A stretch of DNA of 64,000 nt from Shewanella sp. KT0246 (GCF_019654955.1 NZ_BPEV01000027.1:1-64000); one strand, 5' to 3'; positions 27,625 to 38,216 are shown, counted from the first letter of the stretch. The notes: generated by a model not told the origin, from the sequence alone. Translations and numbers: made by a program.

Positions 27625-28856
27625 TATTCATATCTCAATGCGGTTGCAGGCTGAACTCGAGCAGCGGTTAATGCAGGATAAATTGTGGCAATAAGCGTCA
27701 TCGCCAAGGTGCCTACAACGATGATAGCAATTTGGGGAACTGATATAGCAACAGGTAACATTTGACCAGAGCCAAGCACTGAAATACCCAGCACATTCAG
27801 TATCATGTTCAAATTCAGGGTAACAGTTACACCTGCGAGCGTCCCCAGAGCGAGACCAATGACAGCATTGAGTGATCCTTGAACAATAAAAATATTCATG
27901 ACAGCTTTAGTTGTCAGACCTTGAGTTTTTAATACTGCCACATCCGTGGTTTTATCTATTACCATCATCACTAATGCAGATACGATATTAAACGCGGCGA
28001 CTGCCACAATCAGTGAGAGCATCAGCGACATCATGTTCTTTTCCATCTTCACAGCAGCGAATAAATGGCCGAAATCATCACGCCAATCTCGAGTCGTGAT
28101 AGTAATGTCTTGCTGTTTAAATTCAGCAACTAAGCTTTCGCCCATTTGCGGGGCCGAAAAAGGGTCAGCCAAATACACGCGAAGCTCGTTGATTTCACTT
28201 GGCTTTAAGCGCATTAAACGTCTTGCATCTTTATAGTGAATGTAAGCTAATGCCGAGTCGACTTGCGAGCCCATTTCAAACACACCCGCCACAGTAAACT
28301 TACGCTGACTGGGTACAGGCCCAAGCGGTGAATACACCACACCATCGCCACTGAGCAACCTGACTTTATCACCGATATTAATCGATAATTTACGGGCGAG
28401 TTCGCTGCCTAATACAATGTTATAACTGCCAGGCGTGAGCTGCTCGAACGCGCTAGAATAGGTATTGGCAATAATCGCTGATAGGTTTTGTTCAAACTCA
28501 GGAAATACGCCATACACTTGCACAGCGCTAATGTTTTGACTGGATTGCACCATAGCTTGCGTGGTGACTGTAGGCGCAAGTCCATGAATTTGTGATTGGG
28601 CAGTTAATGATTGAGTTTGTTGCTGCCAGTCACTGAAACCAGCCTCATTAACTAAGGTTAGTTGCGGGACAGCACCAAGGATCCGCTCTTTAAGCTGTCC
28701 TTCTAGGCCATTCATAACTGAGCTGACAATAATCAGCGCAGCCACACCTAAAAAAATTCCTGAAACGGCAAATAGCGTAATGAAAGATGCAAAAGCATTG
28801 GCTTTTCTTGTGCGCCAATAGCGGTAACCAATAAATAATGAAAACCTAAAATTCAT
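27624..28856 (-). CDS. lolC: Lipoprotein-releasing ABC transporter permease LolC
   Basis: LolC recruits the carrier LolA to the transporter. I start it at the ATG at 28856 (MNFRFSLFIGYRYWRTRKAN), giving about 410 residues, because this matches the family N-terminus. The longer frame from 28922 adds 22 atypical residues, and neither start has a strong ribosome site. The protein has the N-terminal helix GIFLGVAALIIVSSVMNG, a periplasmic domain and three C-terminal helices with the FtsX-like end TIYPALTAARVQPATALRYE. Confidence 0.9.
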   Translation of the reverse strand: MNFRFSLFIGYRYWRTRKANAFASFITLFAVSGIFLGVAALIIVSSVMNGLEGQLKERILGAVPQLTLVNEAGFSDWQQQTQSLTAQSQIHGLAPTVTTQAMVQSSQNISAVQVYGVFPEFEQNLSAIIANTYSSAFEQLTPGSYNIVLGSELARKLSINIGDKVRLLSGDGVVYSPLGPVPSQRKFTVAGVFEMGSQVDSALAYIHYKDARRLMRLKPSEINELRVYLADPFSAPQMGESLVAEFKQQDITITTRDWRDDFGHLFAAVKMEKNMMSLMLSLIVAVAAFNIVSALVMMVIDKTTDVAVLKTQGLTTKAVMNIFIVQGSLNAVIGLALGTLAGVTVTLNLNMILNVLGISVLGSGQMLPVAISVPQIAIIVVGTLAMTLIATIYPALTAARVQPATALRYE

Positions 28857-29010
28857 AAAGAAAAATGCATCCCAGACGTAATTTGAATTAAAAAGGCGTT
28901 TATTGGAATAAAAAACAACCATTTAATTAAGCAAGCGGGCTAAAACTTGCTAAATGATAAAGATGAGCATGATAATAGGGGTATTAGTTTGATAAATAAA
29001 GAGGCAAACC

Positions 29011-29628
29011 TTGTTCACTGAATCCAATGCATATTTTACTGTGCCTCATCAATTTAATGTCTACCTTGAAACTTGGCCTGAATCGAAAGGGATCCCAACC
29101 GAAGAAGACTTGCGTTCAATGCAATCAGTTGGCTTAAAGCTACTTTCTGAAGTGAAAGAGCTTGAAGCAAGCTGCCTTCTACAACTTCGCAGCTTAGATA
29201 ACGATGCAAAAGCTGTAGTGGACTTTTTAAAGCTCCAATCCCGTAAAGTCGATTTAGTGTTACATCATGTGTTAGAAAAAGAAGTTCAGTCTGGTGAGCA
29301 ATTCCATGGTTCTCATTTTGGTGGCAGCGGAATTAGCTTAAAGTCAGACACACCATTAAATGTCGGTGATTACTTTAAAACCTCCATCTATATCAACAGT
29401 GAACTGGTGGCGATTTTATGTTTATGTCAGGTGACTCAATGCCAAAGCATTGATCCTCAAAACCCTAGTACGGATAACGAAGCAGCTAATACTGAAAGCT
29501 ACAACATTAGCCTTGAATTTAGCCAAGTATTAGATGCTGACGTCGAACAATTAGTAAAAGCCAGCTTAAATGTGCAACAAAAAATGCTTAAGATGCGTAA
29601 ACAAAACCGCCAACAAGCTGCTGACTAA
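29011..29628 (+). CDS. PilZ-like domain protein
   Basis: The 205-residue protein starts with TTG after AAAGAGG. It resembles PilZ proteins that sit upstream of mfd in Shewanella: a helical N-terminal part, then a beta-rich domain (HGSHFGGSGISLKSDTPLNVGDYFKTSIYI ... ISLEFSQV), and a C-terminal helix. The two c-di-GMP-binding motifs, RxxxR and (D/N)xSxxG, are degenerate; at the second position only HFGGSG is seen. Binding of c-di-GMP is therefore doubtful. A promoter-like element for mfd follows it. Confidence 0.65.
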   Translation: MFTESNAYFTVPHQFNVYLETWPESKGIPTEEDLRSMQSVGLKLLSEVKELEASCLLQLRSLDNDAKAVVDFLKLQSRKVDLVLHHVLEKEVQSGEQFHGSHFGGSGISLKSDTPLNVGDYFKTSIYINSELVAILCLCQVTQCQSIDPQNPSTDNEAANTESYNISLEFSQVLDADVEQLVKASLNVQQKMLKMRKQNRQQAAD

Positions 29629-29638
29629 CGAATATTTC

Positions 29639-29667
29639 CTGCAACTTAGCTTTTGCTCGCTTATAAT
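29639..29667 (+). promoter_or_regulatory. Candidate sigma-70 promoter for mfd
   Basis: A consensus -10 TATAAT (29662-29667) is preceded at 17 bp by CTGCAA, a weak -35. It lies between the PilZ stop and the mfd start 131 bp further on. It was found by eye only. Confidence 0.4.
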
Positions 29668-29797
29668 AGCTGCCAGCAATAAAGGCAGCGAGGAAGCTTG
29701 CCTTGGTTATGACCCGTTTAAACTATTTATTACCACTGGTATGTAATAATCAAAACGGGATAAATCACACATTTATAGAAGCCAACTTAGTAATTCA

Positions 29798-32700
29798 ATG
29801 AAGAATTTTAGCGTGTTAACACCGCCTAGTGTCAAAAAAGGCCAACAATTTCAGACCTTATCAACTCTAGGGGGCGTTTCTCAAGCCATAACGCTTGCGA
29901 GTTTAATCACCCAGCATTCTGGTACCAGTTTAATCGTCACCAGCGATACACCCAGTGCATTACAACTGGAAGTTGAACTTGCCTATTTATTGTCTCAATC
30001 TGATGTCAATGTGTGTTTATTTCCCGATAGAGAAACCTTGCCTTATGACAGTTTCTCCCCTCATCAGGATTTGATTTCTCAACGGTTAGAAACCTTAGCT
30101 CAAATGAGCCAAAGCCAGCACAATGTCATTATTGTGCCGGTGAACACGTTAATGGTGAAATTGCCACCTAAGTCTTTTTTAACCGCTAATGTGATGTTGC
30201 TTAAAAAAGGTGACACCTACAGCTTGCAACAAGTTAGACAGCACCTGACTGACACAGGTTACTACTTAGTAGACCAAGTCTATGAGCACGGTGAATTTGC
30301 TATTCGCGGCTCTATCATGGATATCTTCCTAACAGGTTCTGATGAACCCTTACGCATAGAACTGTTTGATGATGAAGTTGAATCAATTCGCTATTTTGAT
30401 GTAGATACCCAACGCTCGAAACAAGAAGTCGATGCGGTGCGCATGCTGCCAGCTAAAGAGTTTCCTACTGACGCAGCAGGCATTGAGGGCTTTAGACAAC
30501 GTTATCGTCGCCGCTTTGAAGTCATCTCAAAAGAAGCAGAATCCGTATACCAATTAGTCAGTCGCAACCTAATGCCAGCGGGTATTGAGAATTACTTGCC
30601 GCTATTTTTTGATGATTCCGCCAACTTATTTGACTACCTGCCAGAGAACACTCAGCTGATCACTTTGGGCGATATAGAACAAGCCAGTAAAAATCACTTA
30701 ACTGAGATTAATGCTCGTTATGAAGACAGGCGCGTAGATCCACTAAGACCCCTTTTAGCCCCGCAAGAGCTTTATTTACTGATTGATGAGCTATTCGCGC
30801 TGTTTAAAAATTATCAGCGTTCACAGTTTGCGTTAAGCACTGAAGAAAATACTAAAGCGCAGCCTGCTAATGTCTCTGCATTGCCCGACATTAATGCCAA
30901 TCATAAATTAAAACACCCGTTGATTAACCTGCAACAATACAGCGAAAACAATAAGCAGCTGGTGTTTTGTGCAGAATCAGAAGGCCGGCGCGAAGCATTA
31001 ATCGAACTATTAGCCAAAATAGACATTAAGCCCAAGCTATTTACTCATCTTGATGAATACCTCAATGCCAAAACGGCAAAAGACAGTATTGGCCTTGTGG
31101 TGTCACCGCTGTCTCGTGGTTGTGTCATCCATGACTCGCCTAAAGGTGAAGTCAGTATTATTTGTGAGACCGAGTTATTTGGTCAACGAATTTCACAGCA
31201 ACGCCGCCGAGAAAAACAAAAGCAAGTTAGTTCTGATGTATTAGTTAAAAACCTTGCAGAACTAAAAGTCGGTGAGCCAATTGTCCACCTTGAGCACGGT
31301 GTGGCTCTTTATAAAGGCTTAGTGACACTCGATACAGGCGGTCTTGTCGCTGAATATTTACAGCTTGAATACACTGGCGGCGATAAACTTTACGTCCCAG
31401 TATCTTCTTTGCATTTAATCAGCCGTTACAGTGTCGGCGCCGATGAAACGCCTAGTTTAAATAAACTTGGCAATGAAACTTGGGCGAAAGCCAAGAAAAA
31501 AGCCATTGAAAAAATTCGCGATGTGGCGGCTGAATTACTCGATGTTTATGCACGTAGACAAGCTCGCCCTGGCGATGCAATGAAAATTGAAGCAGAGGAG
31601 TATGCCCAGTTTGCCCAAGGTTTCCCATTTGAAGAAACCGTCGATCAAGAAACAGCTATTGAAGCTGTTTTAACTGACATGCAAACCCCAATGGCAATGG
31701 ACAGATTAGTCTGTGGTGATGTTGGTTTTGGTAAAACCGAAGTGGCCATGCGCGCCGCATTTGTCGCCGTCAATGCTGGCAAACAAGTGGTCGTGCTCGT
31801 GCCAACTACCCTACTTGCCCAGCAGCATTACGAAAACTTCAAAGACCGTTTTGCCGACTGGCCTGTGGTGATTGAAGTGATGTCACGCTTTCGCTCAGCA
31901 AAAGAGCAAAACCAAGTATTACAACAGCTATCGGAAGGTAAAGTGGATATCGTTATTGGTACCCACAAACTGCTTCAGGCTGAAGCCAACTTTGATAATT
32001 TAGGTTTATTAGTGATTGACGAAGAGCACCGTTTTGGTGTGCGTCAAAAAGAGAAAATCAAAGCATTACGTGCCAATGTCGATATCCTCACATTAACAGC
32101 AACACCAATCCCGCGTACTTTAAACATGGCGATGTCTGGCATGCGCGATTTATCTATTATTGCCACGCCACCAGCGAAACGTTTAGCTGTTAAAACTTTT
32201 GTGCGTGAATACGATATCGCGACGGTAAGAGAAGCCATTTTACGTGAGATCCTTCGTGGTGGTCAGGTTTACTTTTTACATAATAATGTTGAAACCATTG
32301 AAAAATGTGCCCAAGACATTCGTGAATTACTGCCAGAATCTCGAGTCGTTACAGCCCATGGGCAAATGCGAGAACGAGAACTTGAAAAAGTGATGTCAGA
32401 GTTCTACCACCAGCGCTTTAATGTTTTAGTGTGTACCACGATTATTGAAACCGGTATTGATGTTCCTAGTGCCAACACCATTATTATTGATCGTGCTGAT
32501 AAGTTTGGTTTAGCTCAGTTACATCAATTACGTGGTCGTGTCGGTCGCTCGCACCACCAAGCTTATGCTTATTTGATGACACCACATCCTAAGCTTATGA
32601 GTGCAGATGCCCGTAAACGTCTAGCAGCAATTGATGCATTAGAAGATTTAGGTGCAGGATTTATGCTTGCTACTCAAGATTTAGAAATCCGCGGTGCTGG

Positions 32701-33289
32701 CGAACTGCTCGGTGATGAGCAAAGTGGTCATATTTCAAAAATTGGCTTCAGTCTTTATATGGAAATGCTTGAATCAGCAGTAAAAGCATTAAAAGAAGGC
32801 AAAGAGCCATCACTCGCTTACATGCTCAATTCGCAATGTGAAGTAGATTTACGTATTCCAGCACTATTGCCTGACGATTATGTATCCGACGTTAATATGC
32901 GTTTATCATTGTATAAACGTATCGCCAACTGTGAAACCGAAAAGATGCTTGATGAGCTTAAAGTTGAGTTTATTGACCGCTTTGGCTTACTGCCAGATGC
33001 GACTCGAAATTTAATGGAGCTTACACTTTATAAGCACCAAGCGACTGCACTAGGCGCCAGTAAAATTGAGATGCATGCTAAAGGCGGCAGTATCGAGTTT
33101 ACTGATGACCATAAAATTGACCCTATGTTTATCATTGGTTTATTACAAAGTCAGCCACAAATTTATCGAATGGAAGGCTCAAATAAGTTAAAGTTCACTA
33201 TGCCTGCAGAAACAAGCAAACAACGTCTAGACTTAATTAAGACATTGTTAGAGCAATTAGCTAAACACCGTATTGGAGAAACTAAATAG
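29798..33289 (+). CDS. mfd: Transcription-repair coupling factor Mfd
   Basis: Mfd displaces RNA polymerase stalled at DNA lesions and recruits UvrA. The 1163 residues (slightly longer than the usual 1148) show the UvrB-homology module at the N-terminus (EVELAYLLSQ, FPDRETLPYD) and the RNA-polymerase-interacting domain near residue 490 (VGEPIVHLEHGVALYKGL). The RecG-like motor follows, with Walker A GDVGFGKTEVAMRAA, Walker B VIDEEHRFGV, TATPIPRTLNMAMSG and the motif VI region QLRGRVGRSHHQAYAYL. The C-terminal regulatory domain is complete. The stop overlaps the GTG of csiV by one base. Confidence 0.97.
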   Translation: MKNFSVLTPPSVKKGQQFQTLSTLGGVSQAITLASLITQHSGTSLIVTSDTPSALQLEVELAYLLSQSDVNVCLFPDRETLPYDSFSPHQDLISQRLETLAQMSQSQHNVIIVPVNTLMVKLPPKSFLTANVMLLKKGDTYSLQQVRQHLTDTGYYLVDQVYEHGEFAIRGSIMDIFLTGSDEPLRIELFDDEVESIRYFDVDTQRSKQEVDAVRMLPAKEFPTDAAGIEGFRQRYRRRFEVISKEAESVYQLVSRNLMPAGIENYLPLFFDDSANLFDYLPENTQLITLGDIEQASKNHLTEINARYEDRRVDPLRPLLAPQELYLLIDELFALFKNYQRSQFALSTEENTKAQPANVSALPDINANHKLKHPLINLQQYSENNKQLVFCAESEGRREALIELLAKIDIKPKLFTHLDEYLNAKTAKDSIGLVVSPLSRGCVIHDSPKGEVSIICETELFGQRISQQRRREKQKQVSSDVLVKNLAELKVGEPIVHLEHGVALYKGLVTLDTGGLVAEYLQLEYTGGDKLYVPVSSLHLISRYSVGADETPSLNKLGNETWAKAKKKAIEKIRDVAAELLDVYARRQARPGDAMKIEAEEYAQFAQGFPFEETVDQETAIEAVLTDMQTPMAMDRLVCGDVGFGKTEVAMRAAFVAVNAGKQVVVLVPTTLLAQQHYENFKDRFADWPVVIEVMSRFRSAKEQNQVLQQLSEGKVDIVIGTHKLLQAEANFDNLGLLVIDEEHRFGVRQKEKIKALRANVDILTLTATPIPRTLNMAMSGMRDLSIIATPPAKRLAVKTFVREYDIATVREAILREILRGGQVYFLHNNVETIEKCAQDIRELLPESRVVTAHGQMRERELEKVMSEFYHQRFNVLVCTTIIETGIDVPSANTIIIDRADKFGLAQLHQLRGRVGRSHHQAYAYLMTPHPKLMSADARKRLAAIDALEDLGAGFMLATQDLEIRGAGELLGDEQSGHISKIGFSLYMEMLESAVKALKEGKEPSLAYMLNSQCEVDLRIPALLPDDYVSDVNMRLSLYKRIANCETEKMLDELKVEFIDRFGLLPDATRNLMELTLYKHQATALGASKIEMHAKGGSIEFTDDHKIDPMFIIGLLQSQPQIYRMEGSNKLKFTMPAETSKQRLDLIKTLLEQLAKHRIGETK

Positions 33290-34323
33290 TGCTGCGTAAC
33301 TTTGCTATTTCCATTGCCGCTTTAACAGCGATAACTGTATCAATTCAAGCTCAAGCAAAAACTTGGTTTGAGGTTGAAGTATTCGTATTCGAAAGACAGT
33401 CAAACAGCTTGGAGCAGTGGCAAGAAAACACTGCAATGCCTGCTAACCGCAAAAATATCGACTTAATCACGCCAATGATCAGTAATGACATAACAGGTGT
33501 TGCGCTAGGCTTAACAGGTTGCACTTCTACAGACTGGACCAGCAGTGAAGTCGATTGCCAAGACCCATTAGTCAGTGCAAATAAAACGACGTTCCCAAGC
33601 CAAGTACCATTATCAATTGCAGCTGATGAGCCCCAAGTAGCTTATTTAGAAGAAGGACCGTTGCTATTAGCAGAGTCTCAAAGTGAATTTGCAGACATTA
33701 TTAAAACGGTTCGTCGTGAGAAAGATGTACGCAGTTTACTACACTTAACTTGGCAGCAAGATATGCAGTCACGTAACCGAGCTAAGCCTATCCGAATTTT
33801 TGCAGGTAAAGACTTCTCTGAAGAATATGATTATGCAGGAAACCCCGTTGCCGAAGAGATAGAAGACGAATTCACTACATTTGATTTCTCTTCATCGTTT
33901 GGCAGTTTTGTTGATGAGCCACAAACTAAACCAGTGTGGGAACTCGACGGAAATATAAATATATATCTTAGCCACTACTTGTTTATTGAAACCAACCTTG
34001 CCCTGCGTAAGCCAATTCAAAAACAAACTAACACTAACGATTACTATCAATACAGTACAGAAGGCAATGACGAAACAGTCATGAGTCCATTCCTACAATC
34101 TATACCTATGGTTCAAAACCGCCGGGTAAGATCTGGTGAAGTGCATTATTTTGATCATCCAAATATGGGGATTATTATGCAAATCAGAAAAATGGAACAA
34201 CCCACGACGACAAAACCTGCAGATTTAGTAATTGAAGATGATTCACTGATTGAATTAAATGCTGAACCTGTAACTGAATCGATGGCTTCTGGTATCAATT
34301 CGACTCAAAGGCAACTTAATTAA
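33289..34323 (+). CDS. csiV: CsiV family periplasmic protein
   Basis: The 344-residue product begins with GTG, overlapping the mfd stop (TAGTG), and carries a signal peptide (ISIAALTAITVSIQAQA). It then continues KTWFEVEVFVFERQ, the start typical of CsiV-family proteins encoded behind mfd. CsiV was described in Vibrio as a periplasmic peptidoglycan-binding protein needed for cell-shape integrity. The acidic middle part and LSHYLFIETNLALR fit a beta-rich periplasmic protein. The function here is inferred from family and position. Confidence 0.78.
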   Translation: MLRNFAISIAALTAITVSIQAQAKTWFEVEVFVFERQSNSLEQWQENTAMPANRKNIDLITPMISNDITGVALGLTGCTSTDWTSSEVDCQDPLVSANKTTFPSQVPLSIAADEPQVAYLEEGPLLLAESQSEFADIIKTVRREKDVRSLLHLTWQQDMQSRNRAKPIRIFAGKDFSEEYDYAGNPVAEEIEDEFTTFDFSSSFGSFVDEPQTKPVWELDGNINIYLSHYLFIETNLALRKPIQKQTNTNDYYQYSTEGNDETVMSPFLQSIPMVQNRRVRSGEVHYFDHPNMGIIMQIRKMEQPTTTKPADLVIEDDSLIELNAEPVTESMASGINSTQRQLN

Positions 34324-34355
34324 ACGCCAGTTACTAGACTAGCTTTAGCAAAATG

Positions 34356-34396
34356 AAAACCGAATGGGTATTATTAATATTACGTTCGGTTTTTTA
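34356..34396 (+). terminator. Terminator of the mfd-csiV unit
   Basis: AAAACCGAA pairs with TTCGGTTTT across a 20-nt AT-rich loop, followed by further T residues. Confidence 0.8.
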
Positions 34397-34400
34397 CATA

Positions 34401-34429
34401 AAAAAACAGCTAACCATTCGGCTAGCTGT
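34401..34429 (-). terminator. Terminator facing nagZ (minus strand)
   Basis: The stem ACAGCTA/TAGCTGT has a 10-nt loop. On the minus strand it is followed by a run of T (AAAAAA on the plus strand), which suits a transcript coming from nagZ, 190 bp away. The remaining 34430-34616 shows nothing else. Confidence 0.65.
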
Positions 34430-34616
34430 ATTAAGCAAAAATTTGCAAATAATATGACATTGATATAAATGAGTTTAAGTCGCATGTTAAACTCACTTGT
34501 ATCATTTTGTAACACAATCACAACATTTATGCTAACTATTAAAGTTTAACTGCTCAGCAATTAACCAAAGAGTCAGTTTATCTTTAAAAATGGCAATAAC
34601 GTTACTTAGCTATAGG

Positions 34617-35630
34617 TTACTTAGCTAAAATTTGCTTGGCTAACATCTGCGCTTTTTCCCAACGTTCAGTTGAGCCAAGACTGATCATTACTTGCGTCAT
34701 ATCTGCTTTAAGCTGCTGAGCATTTGATTTGGGTGCCTGTGCAGGCCAAGTAAACTCTGACAATAAGGTTTTCACCCCTTCTGGGTCATTACAGACCAAA
34801 ATCATATCGCAGCCTGCTGATAATGCAGCTTGAGCGCGACCTAAATAATCACCGGCAAATGAAGCCCCTTTCATACCTAAATCATCTGAAAAAATAACGC
34901 CATCAAATGCTAAATCTTGGCGCAACACATCTTGTAGCCAATAAGATGAAAAGCCCGCAGGGTTTGCATCCACTTGTGTATAAACCACATGTGCAGGCAT
35001 TACCCCATTCAGTTGTTGTTGAGCCATCAGCTGTTGGAATGGCTTAATATCGTGATTAAAGATGTCTTCTTTAAGGCGGTTATCTTCAGCCATTGCCACA
35101 TGGGTATCTGCTTTGACACTGCCATGACCGGGGAAATGCTTACCCACTGCGGCCATACCCGCTTGATTCATTCCTTCAATAAAACTTGCAGCTAACAAGC
35201 TGACTTCCTGTGGGTTTGGACTAAAACTGCGCTTACCAATAACATCACTAATGCCGTTTACATCAAGCACGGGGGCAAAACTTAAATCAATATCACAAGC
35301 CACTAATTCTATCGCCATCAAGAAACCCAGCTCTTTGCTCCAGCGCTGCGCTAAGCTCATATCTCCATTTGCAGCGGGTAGAATATCTCCCATAGCAGGG
35401 ATAAGGGAAAACTCATCTCTAAAGCGCTGCACTCGACCACCTTCGTGATCTACCGCGATTAAAAGATCTGCGCGAATAGTACGAACCGACTTAACTAAAT
35501 CAATCAACTGGCTTTTATTAGAAAAATTACGGGTAAATAAAATAATTCCACCCACTTGAGGGTGCTGTAATAAAACGGCTTCTTCTTCGCTGACACTGAG
35601 TCCAGCTAAATCCATCATTAAATAACTCAC
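34617..35630 (-). CDS. nagZ: Beta-N-acetylhexosaminidase NagZ
   Basis: NagZ removes GlcNAc from anhydro-muropeptides in the cytosol during peptidoglycan recycling. This links it to AmpR/AmpC-type beta-lactamase induction where present. It is a GH3 enzyme with IAVDHEGGRVQRF, the substrate-binding KHFPGHG and the nucleophile region FSDDLGM. I place the start at GTG 35630 (VSYLMMDLAGLSVSEEE), preceded by TAGGAG with 5-nt spacing, giving 337 residues, the normal length. The open frame extends 15 codons upstream without a ribosome site. Confidence 0.94.
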   Translation of the reverse strand: MSYLMMDLAGLSVSEEEAVLLQHPQVGGIILFTRNFSNKSQLIDLVKSVRTIRADLLIAVDHEGGRVQRFRDEFSLIPAMGDILPAANGDMSLAQRWSKELGFLMAIELVACDIDLSFAPVLDVNGISDVIGKRSFSPNPQEVSLLAASFIEGMNQAGMAAVGKHFPGHGSVKADTHVAMAEDNRLKEDIFNHDIKPFQQLMAQQQLNGVMPAHVVYTQVDANPAGFSSYWLQDVLRQDLAFDGVIFSDDLGMKGASFAGDYLGRAQAALSAGCDMILVCNDPEGVKTLLSEFTWPAQAPKSNAQQLKADMTQVMISLGSTERWEKAQMLAKQILAK

Positions 35631-35990
35631 GCGTACTCCTATTGATACCGTAACGCTAAGCCCTTGATTGTCCATATTACAAAATAGTCGCCACTGTGAT
35701 CTTGGTTACAATAACTTCAACTAATCTGAAGCTAATCGCATAAATAAATCTAATGCGCGATCTAATAAAAAATATGGGATACTCAGTAAAATAACAAGCA
35801 AAGTTTGAAAAACCGTTAGGCAAATACTGCTAAAAAAGTTTGTTTTTAATAACGACTATTATGCAGAGAAACAAAGGCTAGAGATACAGTTAACCAAGAA
35901 TTGTTAAGCTGATTTTTAGCTTTCTCAGCCACCACGGTAAAATAATAAACGACTATAATAATAAACGACTGAGTATATAGGTTGATAACA
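35631..35990. promoter_or_regulatory. Divergent promoter region of nagZ and sdaA
   Basis: About 360 AT-rich bases between divergent genes hold no credible ORF. A short near-repeat is seen just before sdaA (ATAATAAACGACT at about 35941-35953 and again at 35957-35970), a 16-bp-spaced duplication overlapping the likely promoter. Otherwise nothing stands out. Confidence 0.4.
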
Positions 35991-37367
35991 ATGATTAGCG
36001 TATTTGATATGTTCAAAATCGGTATTGGGCCATCGAGCTCCCATACTGTCGGACCGATGAAAGCCGGTAAGCTGTTTATGCAGCATTTAGCAAACCAAGG
36101 TTTGTTAGAAAAAACCGATGAATTACGTTCAGAACTGTTTGGTTCGTTAGGCCAGACAGGTAAAGGTCATGGTACGGGTAAAGCGGTTATTTTAGGCCTA
36201 ATGGGTGAAGATCCTGATACCGTTGATACTGATGCCATTGATAACATTCTTGAGCAAGTTTCCGCTAATCAAATACTGATACTCGCTGATGGCCGCTCCG
36301 TTAAATTTACCCGTGATAACGGCATTACCTATCATCGCCGCAAAAGTTTACCCGCCCATGCTAACGCGATGACCTTATATGCATTTAGCCAAGGCGATTG
36401 TATATATGAACGAACTTATTACTCTGTCGGAGGCGGTTTCATTCTTGATGAAGATGAAATAACCCAAACTAACGCATCCCCAGCTACTCCAATCAAATCA
36501 GCTCCTTATGATTTTGATTCTGCTAGCCAATTATTGGATGTATGTTGTGATAATGGGTTAAGTATTTCATCGCTCATGATGGCTAACGAACTCAGCATCG
36601 CCTCAGAAGAAGACGTTAAACAAGGTTTGTGGAATATCTGGCAAACCATGAAAAACTGCATCGAACGTGGTTATCAAAAAGAAGGTATGTTACCTGGCGG
36701 CCTTAAACTTCGTCGCCGCGCCCCTGCGCTTTATCGTCGTCTGCAAGCCGAAGGCCGTAATAACATGGATCCATTAACAGCAATGGATTGGGTCGATTTA
36801 TTTGCGTTATCAGTTAATGAACAAAATGCCGCGGGCGATCGCGTCGTCACCGCTCCGACTAATGGCGCAGCTGGCATCATTCCTGCTGTACTGTGTTATT
36901 ACCACACCTTTGTGCAAGAAGTAGACATTGATGTATGTTGCCGCTACTTATTGACTGCTGCTGCCATTGGTATTTTATATAAGAAAAATGCCTCTATTTC
37001 TGGTGCTGAAGTCGGTTGCCAAGGTGAAGTGGGCGTAGCTTGCTCAATGGCTGCTGCTGCGTTAACCGAAATCATGGGCGGCACAGTCGAACATGTAGAA
37101 AATGCCGCTGAAATTGGTATGGAGCACAATTTAGGATTAACTTGCGACCCTGTTGGCGGCTTAGTACAAGTACCTTGTATTGAACGAAATGCAATGGGGG
37201 CAGTAAAAGCCATTAACGCTTCACGTATGGCACTTCGCGGTGACGGCAATCATAAAGTGAGTTTAGATAAAGTCATTAAAACCATGATGGATACCGGTAA
37301 AGACATGCGCAGTAAGTACAAAGAAACTGCCAAAGGTGGCTTAGCAGTCAATATCGTAGAGTGTTAA
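35991..37367 (+). CDS. sdaA: L-serine ammonia-lyase, iron-sulfur type
   Basis: The enzyme deaminates L-serine to pyruvate and ammonia using an oxygen-labile [4Fe-4S] cluster. The 458-residue protein starts [20 protein letters not shown], the family start, with AGG 9 nt before the ATG at 35991; a TTG three codons upstream is not needed. The beta domain is followed by the alpha domain with [14 protein letters not shown] and the cysteine-containing [16 protein letters not shown] and [18 protein letters not shown] segments that hold the cluster. It stands alone, ending in a terminator. Confidence 0.96.
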   Translation: MISVFDMFKIGIGPSSSHTVGPMKAGKLFMQHLANQGLLEKTDELRSELFGSLGQTGKGHGTGKAVILGLMGEDPDTVDTDAIDNILEQVSANQILILADGRSVKFTRDNGITYHRRKSLPAHANAMTLYAFSQGDCIYERTYYSVGGGFILDEDEITQTNASPATPIKSAPYDFDSASQLLDVCCDNGLSISSLMMANELSIASEEDVKQGLWNIWQTMKNCIERGYQKEGMLPGGLKLRRRAPALYRRLQAEGRNNMDPLTAMDWVDLFALSVNEQNAAGDRVVTAPTNGAAGIIPAVLCYYHTFVQEVDIDVCCRYLLTAAAIGILYKKNASISGAEVGCQGEVGVACSMAAAALTEIMGGTVEHVENAAEIGMEHNLGLTCDPVGGLVQVPCIERNAMGAVKAINASRMALRGDGNHKVSLDKVIKTMMDTGKDMRSKYKETAKGGLAVNIVEC

Positions 37368-37414
37368 CCATAATTTAACCCTAACCAATCATGCATGAAT
37401 CAATGACATCTTCC

Positions 37415-37440
37415 AAAGAGGCTTTTTAGCCTCTTTGTTT
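37415..37440 (+). terminator. Terminator of sdaA
   Basis: The stem AAAGAGGCT/AGCCTCTTT with a TTTT loop is followed by GTTTGTTTT. Confidence 0.9.
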
Positions 37441-37840
37441 GTTTTAATCAGTAACGTACCTAAAAGCATCATTAAAGCACTATCAAGACAGCTTACCTAC
37501 AAAACTATAGTAGCGTTCAGATTCCAGTGTTATCAAATACTCAAAGCACTACACTCTTGGTAAAGGTTATCAATCGCAAAATCATAACTCGCACTTCGAT
37601 AACTCGCTATTTTAGGAATTAGATACTGAGTTAACCATTACTAAATGTCTTTTTAATTACTAGTAACGTCAAGTCACCTTAATATTGTCTCATTGGAAAT
37701 GAAGTAACTAATGTGTATAGAGTTCAAGCCGCAATTTATACACACCTCCCATATTTCAACCATAAGGCTTAATAAAAGCAAACAACAAAACAAAAAATCC
37801 TTAAACGATTACCTTTCTAAGGAATTTACAGGAACATTTA
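37441..37840. other. Intergenic region, left border of the accessory stretch
   Basis: About 400 bp with no supported gene on either strand, very AT-rich. It ends with the ribosome site ACAGGAAC of the next small gene. It marks the change from conserved core genes (sdaA) to unrecognised exported-protein genes. Confidence 0.4.
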
Positions 37841-38089
37841 ATGAAAATAAGAACAGAAGCTGTGCTCACTGAAGAAGATGTCATTCGCTACGGCCATGTT
37901 CATTTTATCTACAAGCTTACCGTTACATTTAAACCGACTCATGTAGAAATAAGTGGCTCGCAAGAAACGATTAAACGGTTCTTAATCAAGCATTGGTTTG
38001 CTGATGATTTTACTGCTTACGATGACTTTATGGTTGAATACTTAGCACACCTAAAAGACAATAAACCGCTGATGTTAAAAAAAGATTGA
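37841..38089 (+). CDS. Small hypothetical protein
   Basis: An 82-residue soluble protein with a good ribosome site (ACAGGAACATTT-ATG). It has no signal peptide, membrane helix or recognisable motif. The order of secondary structure looks like strand-rich (HFIYKLTVTFKPTHVEISG) followed by helices (QETIKRFLIKHWF, DDFMVEYLAHLK). It is the first gene of the accessory stretch and is followed by a UUCG-type terminator. Coding status is supported by codon use and the ribosome site only. Confidence 0.6.
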   Translation: MKIRTEAVLTEEDVIRYGHVHFIYKLTVTFKPTHVEISGSQETIKRFLIKHWFADDFTAYDDFMVEYLAHLKDNKPLMLKKD

Positions 38090-38216
38090 AATCCGCCTCA
38101 AATACAGACTAATTAATATGCCTGTTTTTCTAACTAAGGAACTACTTCAACCTAAAACTTATACAAACAGCGTAAATAGCTACAAGCATTAACCTCCCTC
38201 AAAAACACTCAATCTA

